Assembly (NCBI GenBank): GCA_963795825.1
Contig: CAWCIW010000001.1
Coordinates: 186,001 to 250,000, forward strand
Direction of reading: 5' to 3'
DNA: 64,000 nt
Source of the DNA: BOG-908 sp963795825
GTDB taxonomy: Bacteria; Pseudomonadota; Alphaproteobacteria; Acetobacterales; Acetobacteraceae
The position numbers were made by a program, and so were the translations under genes. Of this stretch, positions 45,843 through 56,004 are shown piece after piece; position 1 is the first letter of the stretch, and each line of letters begins with the position of its first letter. A model generated the notes under the pieces. The model was given only the letters and a program-made list of their open reading frames with translations. It was not told where the DNA came from and searched no databases.

Positions 45843-48683
45843 TCAAGCGGGGACCAGCTCGCTCTCGTAGCACTCGACCAGATCGCCTTCGCGCAGGTCG
45901 TTATAGCCGGCGAAGGAGAGCCCGCATTCGTAGCCGCGCGCCACTTCCTTCACGTCGTCCTTGAAGCGCTTGAGCTGGCTGAGCTCGCCCTGGTGGATCA
46001 CTACGCCGTCGCGCAGCAGACGCACGCCGCAGCCGCGTTTCACCAGGCCCTCGGTGATCATGCAGCCAGCGACCTTGCCGGTTTTGGTGATGTCGAAAAC
46101 CTTGCGGATTTCGGCATAACCCAGGAAGTTCTCGCGGTATTTCGGCGAGATCTTGCCCTTCACCAGTTCGGCGATGTCGTCGGCCACCTGGTAGATGATC
46201 GAGTAGTAGCGGATCTCCACACCGTCGCGATGCGCCAGCTCGCGCGCCTGGCTGCTGGCGCGCACGTTGAAGCCGACGATCATCGCGTGGCTCGCCTTGG
46301 CCAGCTGCACGTCGCCTTCGGTGATCTGGCCCACGCTCGAATTGAGCACGCGAACCTTGACCTCCTCGTGCTCCAGCTTGAGCACGGTGGCCTGGATCGC
46401 CTCGGCGCTGCCCTGCACGTCCGCCTTGATGACGACGGCGACCTCCTTCTGCGCGCCGGCGGCGATGCGTGTCAGCATCTGCTCCAGCGTGCCGCGGGCG
46501 GCGGTGGCGCCGGCGGCCGCCTTGTCGCGCACCTTGCGGGTGCGGAACTCGCTGACTTCGCGGGCCTGCTGCTCGTCCTCGACCACGATGAAGGGCTCGC
46601 CGGCGGATGGCACGCCGCCCAGGCCGAGGATTTCCACCGGAGTGGAGGGGCCTGCGACCTTGATCGCCTTGTTCTTGTCGTCCAGCATGGCGCGCACGCG
46701 GCCCCATTCGGCGCCGCAGACGATGATGTCACCCTGCTTGAGCGTGCCGTTCTGGATCAGGATGGTGGCGACGGGGCCACGGCCGCGATCCAGCCGGCTT
46801 TCGATCACGCTGCCTTCCGCCGGGCGATGCGGGTTGGCCCGCAGGTCGAGGATTTCGGCCTGCAGCAGGATGGCCTCTTCGAGCTTGTCGAGGTTCATCC
46901 GCTTGGTGGCCGAAACCGGCACGTCCTGGGTGTCGCCGCCCAGATCTTCCACCACGATCTCGTGGCTCAGGAGCTCCTGGCGCACGCGCTGCGGGGTGGC
47001 GTCGGTCTTGTCCATCTTGTTGATGGCCACGATGATCGGCGCATGCGCCGCCTTCGCGTGCTTGATGGCCTCGATGGTCTGCGGCATCACGCCGTCATCG
47101 GCGGCCACCACCAGCACCACGATGTCCGTCACCGATGCGCCGCGGGCGCGCATGGAGGTGAAGGCCTCGTGGCCGGGCGTGTCGATGAAGGTGATCTGGC
47201 TGCCCGAGGGCAGCGTCACCTGGTAGGCGCCGATGTGCTGGGTGATGCCGCCGGCCTCGCCGGCCGCCACGTCGGTGGCGCGCAGGGCGTCGAGCAGGCT
47301 GGTCTTGCCGTGGTCGACGTGGCCCATGATGGTCACCACGGGGGCGCGCGGGATCAGGTCCTCGTCTTCGTCGATGTCGCCTTCGATGCCGTCCTCGACG
47401 TCGGATTCCGAGACGCGGCGCACGCGATGGCCGAATTCCTGCACCACCAGCTCGGCGGTGTCGGAATCCAGCACCTGGGTGATGGTGGCCATCACGCCCA
47501 TGCGCATCAGGGTCTTCACCACATCGACGGCGCGGGCGGCCATACGGTTGGCGAGCTCCTGCACGGTGATCGCGTCCGGCAGGATGACGTCGCGCACCAC
47601 CTTGACCTGGTCGGCGCGCAGGGCGGCGAGCTCGGCATTGCGGCGCTCGCGCTCGCGCTGGCGGCGGACGCTGGCCAGGCTGCGGGTTTTCTCGTCCTCG
47701 CCTTCCATGCGCGGCCTGCACGTCGATGCGGCCGGCGCGGCGGCCCTCGCCGGGGCCCTTCTTGGCGGCGACGGGGGTGAGCACCGGCGCGGCACGGCCA
47801 CGCCGCCCGGGCGACGTACGACGCCACGGCCTTCTTCTTCCTCTTCGCGGCCGGTGCGCAGGCGCAGGGTCTCGGTCGGCGTGCCGGGAGCGGCCGGGGC
47901 CGCGCCGGGCGGGTGCCGACAGGGCTGCGCGCGGCGCCGGCAACGCGCGGCGGCTGCGGCCGGTGCCGCGGCGGTGGCGGGAGCGGCTGCGCCTGGCGAC
48001 GCCTCTTCGGGTGCGGGCTCGGCCGGTGCGGCTTCGCGGGCGCGGGCCTGCTCGGCGATCGCGCGGCGCTTGTCCTCCTCGGCCTGGCGGCGCTCCTCTT
48101 CCTCGCGCCGGCGGGCTTCTTCCGCGGCGGAGAGGATCGAGATCTTTTCCTGTTCGCGGCGTTCGGCCTCGCGCTTGGCGGCCTCGCGCGCCTGCTCCTG
48201 CAGCACCTTCTGCTGGTCGAGCAGCACGCGCTGGCGCACGGCCAGTTCGGTGGCCGTGAGCGCGCGGCCGCCCATGCCTGGGCGGGCGGCGCCCGACGGC
48301 CTGGCGGCGGCCGGTGCTGCCGCGGCGGCAGCGGCCGGCATGGCGGTGGCCGCTGCTGGGGCGGCCTTTGCGGCGGCGCCGGACAGCGCCACGTGCGGCA
48401 CGGGCGCGGTCACGGGCGGCCGGTTCGGCGCACCAAGATTGGCCGGCAAAGCCGGCTGCGGCACCGCCTGGTAGGCCGGCTTCGGCGCGCCTGCGCGTGT
48501 CTTGCGCACCTCCACCTGCACGGTTTTGGTGCGGCCGTGGGAGAAACTCTGCTTTACCGATCCCGCATCGACCGTGCGGCCAAGCTCAAGCCGGCCAGCC
48601 GGGCGCAGCGACAGGCGGCCCTTGGCCTCCCCCGCATCCTGCCCGCCTTCGGTGCCCACATCGCGGTCGTTGGTTTCGCTCAT
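45843..48683 (-). CDS. infB: Translation initiation factor IF-2 (two compensating frameshifts)
   Basis: A 946-codon frame encoding IF-2. A long low-complexity, Ala/Glu-rich N-terminus precedes the IF2-N domain (AITVQELANRMAARAVDVV). Then come the GTPase domain (G1 GHVDHGKT, G3 DTPGHEAF, G4 NKMD) and the C-terminal fMet-tRNA-binding domains. Between about 47945 and 47710 the translation is off frame (natural reading AAKKGPGEGRRAGRIDVQA is in another frame), so two opposite indels cancel. IF-2 loads initiator tRNA on the 30S subunit. Its ATG overlaps the ylxR stop. Confidence 0.96.
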   Translation of the reverse strand: MSETNDRDVGTEGGQDAGEAKGRLSLRPAGRLELGRTVDAGSVKQSFSHGRTKTVQVEVRKTRAGAPKPAYQAVPQPALPANLGAPNRPPVTAPVPHVALSGAAAKAAPAAATAMPAAAAAAAPAAARPSGAARPGMGGRALTATELAVRQRVLLDQQKVLQEQAREAAKREAERREQEKISILSAAEEARRREEEERRQAEEDKRRAIAEQARAREAAPAEPAPEEASPGAAAPATAAAPAAAAARCRRRAQPCRHPPGAAPAAPGTPTETLRLRTGREEEEEGRGVVRRPGGVAVPRRCSPPSPPRRAPARAAAPAASTCRPRMEGEDEKTRSLASVRRQRERERRNAELAALRADQVKVVRDVILPDAITVQELANRMAARAVDVVKTLMRMGVMATITQVLDSDTAELVVQEFGHRVRRVSESDVEDGIEGDIDEDEDLIPRAPVVTIMGHVDHGKTSLLDALRATDVAAGEAGGITQHIGAYQVTLPSGSQITFIDTPGHEAFTSMRARGASVTDIVVLVVAADDGVMPQTIEAIKHAKAAHAPIIVAINKMDKTDATPQRVRQELLSHEIVVEDLGGDTQDVPVSATKRMNLDKLEEAILLQAEILDLRANPHRPAEGSVIESRLDRGRGPVATILIQNGTLKQGDIIVCGAEWGRVRAMLDDKNKAIKVAGPSTPVEILGLGGVPSAGEPFIVVEDEQQAREVSEFRTRKVRDKAAAGATAARGTLEQMLTRIAAGAQKEVAVVIKADVQGSAEAIQATVLKLEHEEVKVRVLNSSVGQITEGDVQLAKASHAMIVGFNVRASSQARELAHRDGVEIRYYSIIYQVADDIAELVKGKISPKYRENFLGYAEIRKVFDITKTGKVAGCMITEGLVKRGCGVRLLRDGVVIHQGELSQLKRFKDDVKEVARGYECGLSFAGYNDLREGDLVECYESELVPA

Positions 48684-49297
48684 TCACCTGCCTGCTTGCA
48701 CATCACCCGGCCGGAAAGTCCGGACAGGCGTAGAACCTCGTTCATCAGCCCCTCGGCCAGCCGGCCGGGCGCTACCGCCACATGCACCGCCTGGTCGCGT
48801 CCGAAGACGGCTCCCAGGCCAGCGGCGTCCATCGGCCAGATCACGGCCAACTCTCCGGCGCCCGACAGCAGGCGGCGGCGTTCGTCCTCGCTGCCGTCGC
48901 TCGCCTGCACCACCAGGCCTGCCTGCCCGGCCTGCACCCACTCGCGCGCCTTTGGCAAAGCCGGCAACCGCCTGGCCTGCGCGCTGCGCGCCAGGCCCAG
49001 GTGATCGGACAATGCGCCTGGCAAGCTGGGCTTGCAGGACGCTGTTCAGATCGGCGGGCACTGAAACCGGGCCGCGGGCCGCGCGAGCGAAAGGCGCCCT
49101 TGGCCGCGCCGTTTCTAGCACATCGGCGCGCGCGCTCAACCAAAAACCCCGGCCCGGCAACTTGGCCGCCAGATCGGGCACCACCGATCTGTCCGGCCCG
49201 ACCACGAAGCGTAACATCCGGCCACGGTCGCCCTGCGTTCGCGCGTGACGATGCAGCGCCGTTGCGGGCCGCGCTCCGGGTCTTCACCGGGCTCCAC
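48680..49297 (-). CDS. ylxR: YlxR/RnpM-type RNA-binding protein with L7Ae-like domain (frameshifted)
   Basis: The pieces read RRCIVTRERRATVAG (the DUF448 start), then in other frames MLRFVVGPDRSVVPDLAAKL with PGRGFWLSAR, and finally HVAVAPGRLAEGLMNEVLRL, an L7Ae-like C-terminus ending at a TGA that overlaps the infB ATG. Breaks lie near 49215 and between 49030 and 49120. The gene's place between nusA and infB is the classic one for YlxR, which has been reported to modulate RNase P. The GTG at 49297 follows GGAG. Start is tentative. Confidence 0.8.
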
Positions 49298-49330
49298 ATC
49301 CGGCGGACTCCGACTACATGGGGCGCCGGA

Positions 49331-50913
49331 TCAGACGTTTGAAGCCTCCTCGCCGTCATGCACGCCGGCACCGTCCGCGGCCGGCTCGCCGTCGCTCGGC
49401 GCGGGCTCGCCATCCTCGGCGAACCAATGCGCGCGGGCGGCCATGATCACCTCGTTGGCGGTCGCCTCGTCCACCGCTTCGGCGCCGAGCATCTCCACCA
49501 GCTCGTCGCCGGCGAGATCGGCCAGGTCGTCCAGCGTTTTCACGCCCTTTTCGCCGAGCGTGACCAGCATCTGCGGGGTGAACAGCTCGAAGGCGGCCAC
49601 CTCGTCGGTGACGCCGAGCGCCAGGCGCTTCTCGGTCAGCCCCTCGTCGCGGCGCACCAGGAACTGCTCGGCACGGCGGATCAGCTCGTCGGCCACCGTC
49701 TCGTCGAAGCCCTCGATCTCGGCCAGCTCGTCGCGATCGACGAAGGCCAGCTCCTCGATCGAGTTGAAGCCCTCGGTCACCAGCAGGCCGGCAATGACGT
49801 CGTCCACGTCCAGCGCTTCGACGAACAGGCCGGTGCGGCGGCGGAACTCCTCCTGGCGGCGCTCGCTCTCCTCCGCCTCGGTCAGGATGTCGATGTCCCA
49901 GCGCGTGAGCTGGCTGGCCAGGCGCACGTTCTGGCCGCGCCGGCCGATCGCGAGCGAAAGCTGCTCGTCGGGCACCACGACTTCGACGCGGCCGGCATCC
50001 TCGTCCATCACCACCTTGGTGACTTCGGCCGGGGCCAGCGCGTTCACCACGAAGGTGGCCGATTGCGGCGACCAGGGGATGATGTCGATCTTCTCGCCCT
50101 GCAGCTCCTGCACCACGGCCTGCACGCGGCTGCCGCGCATACCGACGCAGGCGCCGACCGGATCGATCGAGCTGTCGCGGCTGATCACCGCCATCTTGGC
50201 GCGGCTGCCCGGGATCGCGCGCCACCGCCTTGATCTCGATGATGCCGTCGTAGATTTCCGGCACTTCCTGCGCGAACAGCTTGGCCAGGAAGGCGGGATG
50301 GGTGCGCGACAGGAAGATCTGCGGCCCGCGGACTTCCTCGCGCACGTCGTAGATATAGGCGCGCACGCGGTCGCCGTTGCGGAAGCTTTCGCGCGGGATC
50401 AGCTCGTCGCGGCGCAGCAGCGCTTCGGACTTGCCGAGATCCACCATCAGGTTGCCGTATTCGGTGCGCTTGACCACGCCGTTGATGATCTCGCCCACGC
50501 GGTCCTTGAACTCGTCGAACTGGCGGCTGGCGCTCGTATTCGCGCACACGCTGCACGATCACCTGCTTGGCGGTCTGCGCCGCGATGCGGCCGAAATCGA
50601 TCGGCGGCAGCGGATCGACGATGAACTGGCCGAGATCAAGGTCGGGCCGGAACTTCTTGGCGATGTGGACGGGGATCTGCGTCTCCTCGTTCTCGACCGT
50701 CTCCACCAGCTCGGTCCAGCGCGACAGGCGCACGTCGCCGGTGCGGCGGTCGATCGTCGCGCGGATATCCTTCTCGTGGCCGTATTTGGCGCGGCCGGCT
50801 TTCTGGATCGCCTGCTCCATCGCCTCGAGCACTTCCTCGCGGTCGATCGATTTCTCGCGCGCGACGGCGTCGGCGACGAGCAGCAGTTCGGGGCGGGCGA
50901 CGGCGGTATCCAT
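49331..50913 (-). CDS. nusA: Transcription termination/antitermination protein NusA (frameshifted)
   Basis: The N-terminal domain starts MDTAVARPELLLVADAVARE and includes SIDREEVLEAMEQAIQKA. The S1 domain and KH domains (GACVGMRGSRVQAVVQEL, VVPDEQLSLAIGRRGQNVRL, each visible) follow, with an acidic C-terminal repeat region. An extra C near 50535 (CAGCCGCCAG) and an extra G at 50208-50213 shift the frame. Corrected length, about 527 residues, is normal. NusA binds RNA polymerase and controls pausing and termination. Confidence 0.94.
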
Positions 50914-50960
50914 CGTCAGGTTCCAGTCGTCAGGGTTTGGCGCGGGATTTGCAGGCACGG

Positions 50961-51491
50961 TCAGGCGTCGGGCTGGCGGGCAGGGGCGGAGGCGGCGATC
51001 AGCGCGTCGGTGAGCACCAGGCGGGCGCGGCGGAGGTCGCCCAGGGGCAGCGCCACTTCGGTGCCGTCCTCGAGGCGCAGGCGGCCGTGGGTGTCGTCCG
51101 CGCCGAGCACGATGCCGGCAAAGCGCTTGCGGCCGCGACCGGCATGTGTGGTCTCGGCCTTGGCGAGGTGGCCGGAGAAGCGGTTCCAGTCCTTCGCCCG
51201 GGTGAGCGGGCGGTCGATGCCGGCGGAGCTGACTTCAAGGGTCCATTCGCCGGGGATAGGGTCGTCCACGTCCAGCACGGCGCCCACGGCGTGGCTGATC
51301 GCCTCGCAATCCTCGACGCGTATCAGGGCGCCGTCCGCACGGTCGGCCATGATCTGCACGGTGGGTTTCTCGCGGCCCAGGACGGATACGCGCACGAGCT
51401 CGAAGCCCATGCTCTCGAGCGTGGGCCCGATGCTGGCGGCGATACGGCCCTCTAGGCCGGTATGGTTTAGGAGTGCGTCCTGTGCGTCCAA
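50961..51491 (-). CDS. rimP: Ribosome maturation factor RimP
   Basis: A 176-residue protein with RimP marks: LESMGFELVRVSVLGREKP, the second-strand pattern IRVEDCEAISHAVGAVLDV and the diagnostic EVSSAGIDRPLTRAKDWNRF. RimP helps assemble the 30S head. It lies 47 bases upstream of nusA, as in most proteobacteria. The start is a TTG at 51491 (DAQDALLNH follows); no clear ribosome-binding site is seen, so it may lie elsewhere. Confidence 0.92.
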   Translation of the reverse strand: MDAQDALLNHTGLEGRIAASIGPTLESMGFELVRVSVLGREKPTVQIMADRADGALIRVEDCEAISHAVGAVLDVDDPIPGEWTLEVSSAGIDRPLTRAKDWNRFSGHLAKAETTHAGRGRKRFAGIVLGADDTHGRLRLEDGTEVALPLGDLRRARLVLTDALIAASAPARQPDA

Positions 51492-51572
51492 AACAAAAAA
51501 GGCGGCCCGCGAAGGCCACCCCCCGAGAGCGGAAGATGTTGAGATGATTTGGGGGTTGTAGCGCAGGCGATA

Positions 51573-51640
51573 GAAGGAAGGAAGGCCTTCTTTTTTAAAA
51601 AAAGAAGCAAAAAACTTTTGCTCCTGTCGCAGGCTGGGCG
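51573..51640. repeat. Single arm H6 (left orientation)
   Basis: GGCCTTCTTTTTTAAAAAAAG then GAAGCAAAAAACTTTTGCTC, followed by a GGTTCTGCCGG centre, but no right arm. The loop is TTAAAA, a stem variant that is still fully self-complementary. Confidence 0.8.
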
Positions 51641-51694
51641 GCCTTGCCTGGTTCTGCCGGCGCGGGTGGGCAACCCGATCCTGGGCGGCTTGCC

Positions 51695-52495
51695 TCAGCG
51701 CGTTATGTGCAATGCCATGTCCGGGTGCAGCGCGGAGGGGTTCGGGGGGCGGGGACGCACCGTGTCGTAGCCGGCGTTCGGCGCAAGCGCGTAGATGGCA
51801 CCGCCTGTGGTGGCGACGAACAGCCGGCCGTCCGACACCGCAAGCGAGCCGAAGAGCGTGGCGCCGACCGAACCGCTCGCCAGAACGCTGCCATACATGT
51901 CGACGGCGAAGACGGTGTTGGCAGAGGTGGTGAAATAGATGACGCCATTCGCGACTATGGCGGATTTCACGACGCCGCCTGCCGCCAGGCTGAAATTGAC
52001 GCCGCCGGTGCGGGCGTTCAGCGCATAGAGGTTGCCATCGCCCGATCCGATATACACCAGGCCGCCTGCAACCGCGGGACTGGCACCGACGCCGCCGCCG
52101 GTCGTGTAAGACCATTGCAATACGCCCGCGTTGGCGGGCGCGGTGCCGATGGCATAGACCGACTTGTCGTAGCTTCCAATGTAGAGCAGGCCGTTGACGA
52201 TCGCCGGCGAGCTGTCGATCGCGTTGCCCAATGTGTATTTCCAGACGAACGCGCCGGTGGTTTGGTTCAGGGCATAGACGGTATGGTCATAGGCCGCGAA
52301 ATAGACGTTGCCATTTGCAAGTGCCGCGGACACGCCGACAGTCTGGCCGAGATTCCTGGTCCAGACCGTGGCGCCGGTTGCGGCATTGAGTGCGGCGACG
52401 CCGGTGGGACGTGCCCCTTTCGGGGCGAGGGTTAGCATGCTTGCGAGGCCGGAACCAAGTGTAAGCTGGCTGGCGCCAACTAAATACGATCGCAT
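51695..52495 (-). CDS. PQQ-like beta-propeller protein, possibly 5'-truncated
   Basis: A 266-residue protein of repeated blades such as GVAALNAATGATVWTRNLG, VYALNQTTGAFVWKYTLG and LYALNARTGGVNFSL, the PQQ/YncE-type repeat. About five or six blades are visible, whereas a closed propeller usually needs seven or eight. No signal peptide precedes them, and the first blade begins soon after element E15. I suspect the 5' part was lost or broken. The start at 52495 is the first reasonable Met. Function is unknown. Confidence 0.65.
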   Translation of the reverse strand: MRSYLVGASQLTLGSGLASMLTLAPKGARPTGVAALNAATGATVWTRNLGQTVGVSAALANGNVYFAAYDHTVYALNQTTGAFVWKYTLGNAIDSSPAIVNGLLYIGSYDKSVYAIGTAPANAGVLQWSYTTGGGVGASPAVAGGLVYIGSGDGNLYALNARTGGVNFSLAAGGVVKSAIVANGVIYFTTSANTVFAVDMYGSVLASGSVGATLFGSLAVSDGRLFVATTGGAIYALAPNAGYDTVRPRPPNPSALHPDMALHITR

Positions 52496-52570
52496 GCCGG
52501 CCGGCCCGCTTCGAGAAACATGACCAGTTTCTGACTCAATCCAACCCCGATAGAGATTGCCGCATCCAGG

Positions 52571-52728
52571 CAAGCAAGAAAGCAGTCCTTTTTCGAGAAA
52601 AAGGACCAAAAAGCTTTTGCTCCGACGCCTGTGGTGCAAGTCGATGCGGCTGCAATCACAGCCAAATCCCCGTGCAGGCGTCATAGCAAAAGCTTTTTGC
52701 TTCTTTTTCTCGAAAAAGAAGGCCTTCC
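52571..52728. repeat. Palindromic element E15 (complete, CGAG type)
   Basis: Left arm GTCC/GGAC, right arm CTTC/GAAG, with a short centre containing GTGCAAGTCGATGCGGCTGC. It divides the divergent propeller fragment and nucleoside transporter genes. Confidence 0.92.
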
Positions 52729-52790
52729 TTCCTTGCTTTCTTGCTCACCGCGCCCGAACACACAAACGACATCTGATCCGGGACGGGCGC

Positions 52791-54027
52791 GTGCAGGCAA
52801 TACTCGGACTGATGGTTCTGGCAGGCACAGCCTGGCTGTTGAGCGAGGCCAGGCGCGACATCCCGTGGCGCACCGTGATCGGCGGTTTCGGCCTGCAGGC
52901 CGCACTCGCGCTGCTGCTGCTGCATTTGGCCGCCGCGCGACGGGCCGTGCTGCTGCTGAGCCGCCTGGTGGATGCGCTGCAGGCCGCTACCGACCAGGGG
53001 GCGAGCTTCGTGTTCGGCTATCTGGGCGGCGGGCCGTTGCCGTTCGCCGAATTGCACCAGGGCGCCAGTTTCGTGCTTGCGTTCAAGGTCCTGCCGCTGG
53101 TGCTGGTGATCAGCGCGCTCAGTTCGCTGCTGCTGTATCTGGGCCTACTGCAGGCGGTCACCGGCGCGTTCGCCTGGCTGCTGCGGCGGACATTGGGGGT
53201 GGGCGGCGCGCTGGCTTTGGGTGCGGCCACGCATATCTTCCTCGGCATGATCGAGGCGCCGCTGCTGATACGGCCGTATCTGGCGGCGATGTCACGCGGG
53301 GAATTGTTCGCGCTGATGAGCTGCGGCATGGCGGGCGTGGCGGGCACCGTGATGGTGATCTATGCGAGCGTGCTGGCGCCGGTGACTGCCCGATGCGCTC
53401 GGCGCGATCCTGGTGGCCTCCGTGGTCAGCACGCCGGCGGCGCTGGCGGTGGCCGGGGCTGATGATTCCGTTCGCGCCGTCTGGCGGTGCGCCGGCGATC
53501 CTGGCGCGGGATCGGCCGGCCAGCGCGCTCGATGCGATCACGCGGGGAACGGCCGAGGGGGTGGGGCCGCTGGTAGGGATCGCCACCACGCTGCTGGTGA
53601 CGATCGCGCTGGTGGCGTTGGCCAATGCCGCCCTGGCACTGGTGCCGCACGGCGCCGGGCCGGCGTGGAGCCTGCAGGGGCTGGCGGGGGTGGCGTTCCG
53701 GCCGGTGGCCTGGCTGATCGGCGTGCCGTGGCGCGAGACGGCGGCGGCGGGCGCGTTGCTGGGGACCAAGACGGTGCTGAACGAGTTCGTGGCCTATGTG
53801 GGCCTGGCGGGCGAGCCGGCGGCGGCCCTCTCGGCGCCGGCGCGGCGGATCATGGTGTTCGCGCTGTGCGGGTTCGCCAATTTCGGCAGTGCCGGGATCA
53901 TGGCGGGCGGATCGGCGCGATGCTGCCGGAACGCCGGGCGGAGGTGGCGGCCCTGAGTTTGCGTTCGATGGTGTCAGGCACGATCGCCACATGCATGAGC
54001 GGGGCGTGGGCCGGGCTGCTGGGGTGA
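52791..54027 (+). CDS. CNT (NupC-type) nucleoside transporter (frameshifted)
   Basis: A membrane protein of about 410 residues with roughly ten helices. Signature pieces are FVFGYLGGGPLPF, the gate region ALGAATHIFLGMIEAPLLI and GTKTVLNEFVAYVGL, matching concentrative nucleoside transporters. These import nucleosides with H+ or Na+. Extra bases near 53385 and 53455 and a missing base near 53918 scatter the protein over three frames; the end IGAMLPERRAEVAALSLRS is in the third. The start is GTG 52791. Its stop abuts that of the convergent chemoreceptor-like gene. Confidence 0.85.
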
Positions 54028-55823
54028 TCAGGGGCTGGGTGCCGCGTTGAGGAACATGATGCGGAACCCGCCATAGTGGCGGCCGCACACGACGATCGGC
54101 GCGTCGGCTTCCTTGATCATCATGCGCTCGCCGTTTCCCATGTCGCGTTCGTAGCTCTGCAACAGATAGGTTTGCGTGGTGCGGCCCGCGGTGAGGCCGG
54201 CGCGATCGTCGAACAGCAGGCGGTTGCGGCAGTTCTTGGCGTTCCAGGCGGGGTCCTCCGGGCGCTGCTGCTGGGAGACCCGGGTGTTGTGCACCGGCGC
54301 GTAGCCGTTGCGGTCCACCAGGAACGCGCCGATCACGTTGCCCTGGAACTTCAGCAGCTCGTCCAGTATCGGCCGGACCAGGCGTTCCGCGTGGGCGTTG
54401 AACGCCGTGGTGAACTGGGCCGGATTGCTGCCCGGCACCGGCTGGTAGGCATCGTCGAACATCGCCGCCAGCGTGAGGGATCCGCTCTCGATCGCGCGCT
54501 CCAGCACCAGGCAGACTTCGCGGGCGGCGTTCCGGGCGGCTTGCGTGTAGCGCTCGTCATCGGCGCGTATCGGCGCCAGGAACGCGGTGAGGCACGCCCA
54601 GGCTTGCGGCCGGTCCGCCGGCGGTATCACCAGCACGCGCTCGCTGCTGCCGGCGAGAACGACGCCTTCGATACGCGTCTGGCCGCCGAGCGTCAGGTCC
54701 AGCCGGCTGCCGGGTGCCAAAGCGCGGCGCGCGGCCTGGTCGCCCGGCAGCTTCATCAGCGCCACGGTCTCCGAGGCTTCGAGTATGGTGGCGGGCCCGG
54801 ACCACGCGGGCGTTTTGCAATCGCCGGTCATCTGCAGCGGCACCAGTTGGCGCCAGTCATCGCCGAGGCTCGCCATGCGGCGCAGCACGAGCACCACGTT
54901 GTCGCGCAGTTCGTCGGTCCGCACGTCACCCAGCCTGATATCCGCCTTGGATTCCTCGGCGAGCCCGGAGAGTAGCGCGCCGCTGCGCGCCACGCTCTGT
55001 ATGGTTTCGGCCACGGCGCCGGTATTGCCGGAGACGACCTGCAGGCGTTCGGCAACCGAGCGCAACGTGGCTTCCTGCTCCTCGATCGCGGCGGCGACGG
55101 TGGTGTTCGCATCGTCCATCTCGCCGACCGCGCGGCCGATATTCTGCACCGCCTGCACGCTGCCTTTGGTGGCGGCCTGCATGCCGAGTATCCGCTCGGC
55201 GATCTCCTGCGTGGCGGCGGCGGTCTGCACCGAGAGTTCCTTGACCTCGGCTGCAACGACGCTGAAATCCGGCGCCCGCGGCACCGGCGCGGGCTGCCTC
55301 GATGGTGGCGTTCAGTGCCAGCAGCCGCGTGCGCGATGCGATCTCCGCGATCAGCCGCACCACGTCATCGATCGCCACCGTGGCTGTGCCCAACGCTGCG
55401 ACCGCTTCCGCGGCCTCGTTCGCCGCGATGACCGCCTGGCGGCCGATCACCGAGGAGTGCGCCGCCTGCTGGGCGATCTCGCGGCCGGCGATCGACAGCT
55501 CTTCGCCCGATGCCGCGATCGCGGCCACGTTCTGGCTGACCAGGCCTGCCATGTCCGCGACACTGGCGGCTTCGAGCGCCACCGAATGCGCCTCGTTGAA
55601 CATGGTCTCCGAGCGCGCGGCGGAGAGCCTGCTCTGGCGCCGCCAGGCAGCGCGCGCGCTGTCCAGTTCGGAATTCCACGAGCTCGCACAGATTGGTCCG
55701 CCCGCTCGCCGTATCCGCGATAGCGTGCGGCTGCGCTTCGGCAGGCAATATCGGCAGGGCAGGTGTCGGAACCGCACGCTGCTGGCGGGCACGCCTGGAG
55801 AAGAACGGTGCGAATTGCGTCAT
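54028..55823 (-). CDS. Soluble methyl-accepting chemotaxis-like protein (frameshifted)
   Basis: A protein of about 598 residues without membrane helices. The middle has the conserved MCP hairpin region: LIAEIASRTRLLALNATIEAARAG, then FSVVAAEVKELSVQTAAATQ (written as two motifs, LALNATIEAARAG and FSVVAAEVKELS). The C-terminal half has a PilZ-like part and a cache-like part seen with some cytosolic MCPs (VPGSNPAQFTTAFN, AFLVDRNGYAPVHN). Breaks occur near 55680 and 55285. No che genes are in the window; it may serve flagellar or other signalling. The start is MTQFAPFF at 55823. Confidence 0.82.
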
Positions 55824-56004
55824 GCATTCGGTATAGCGCCGTAATCTTGTCGACGCGTTAAGGACGAACGCCGAAAACGCAAGTGGCGCGCCGCCGCCGC
55901 CGCCGCCGCCCACACGCCCGTAGGGCGAGGCGTTTTAACCGAAAACCAACGCCTGTCGACGATCCTGTCGACTCCGTTCAAGAATTGACCGGTCAGGACA
56001 CACC

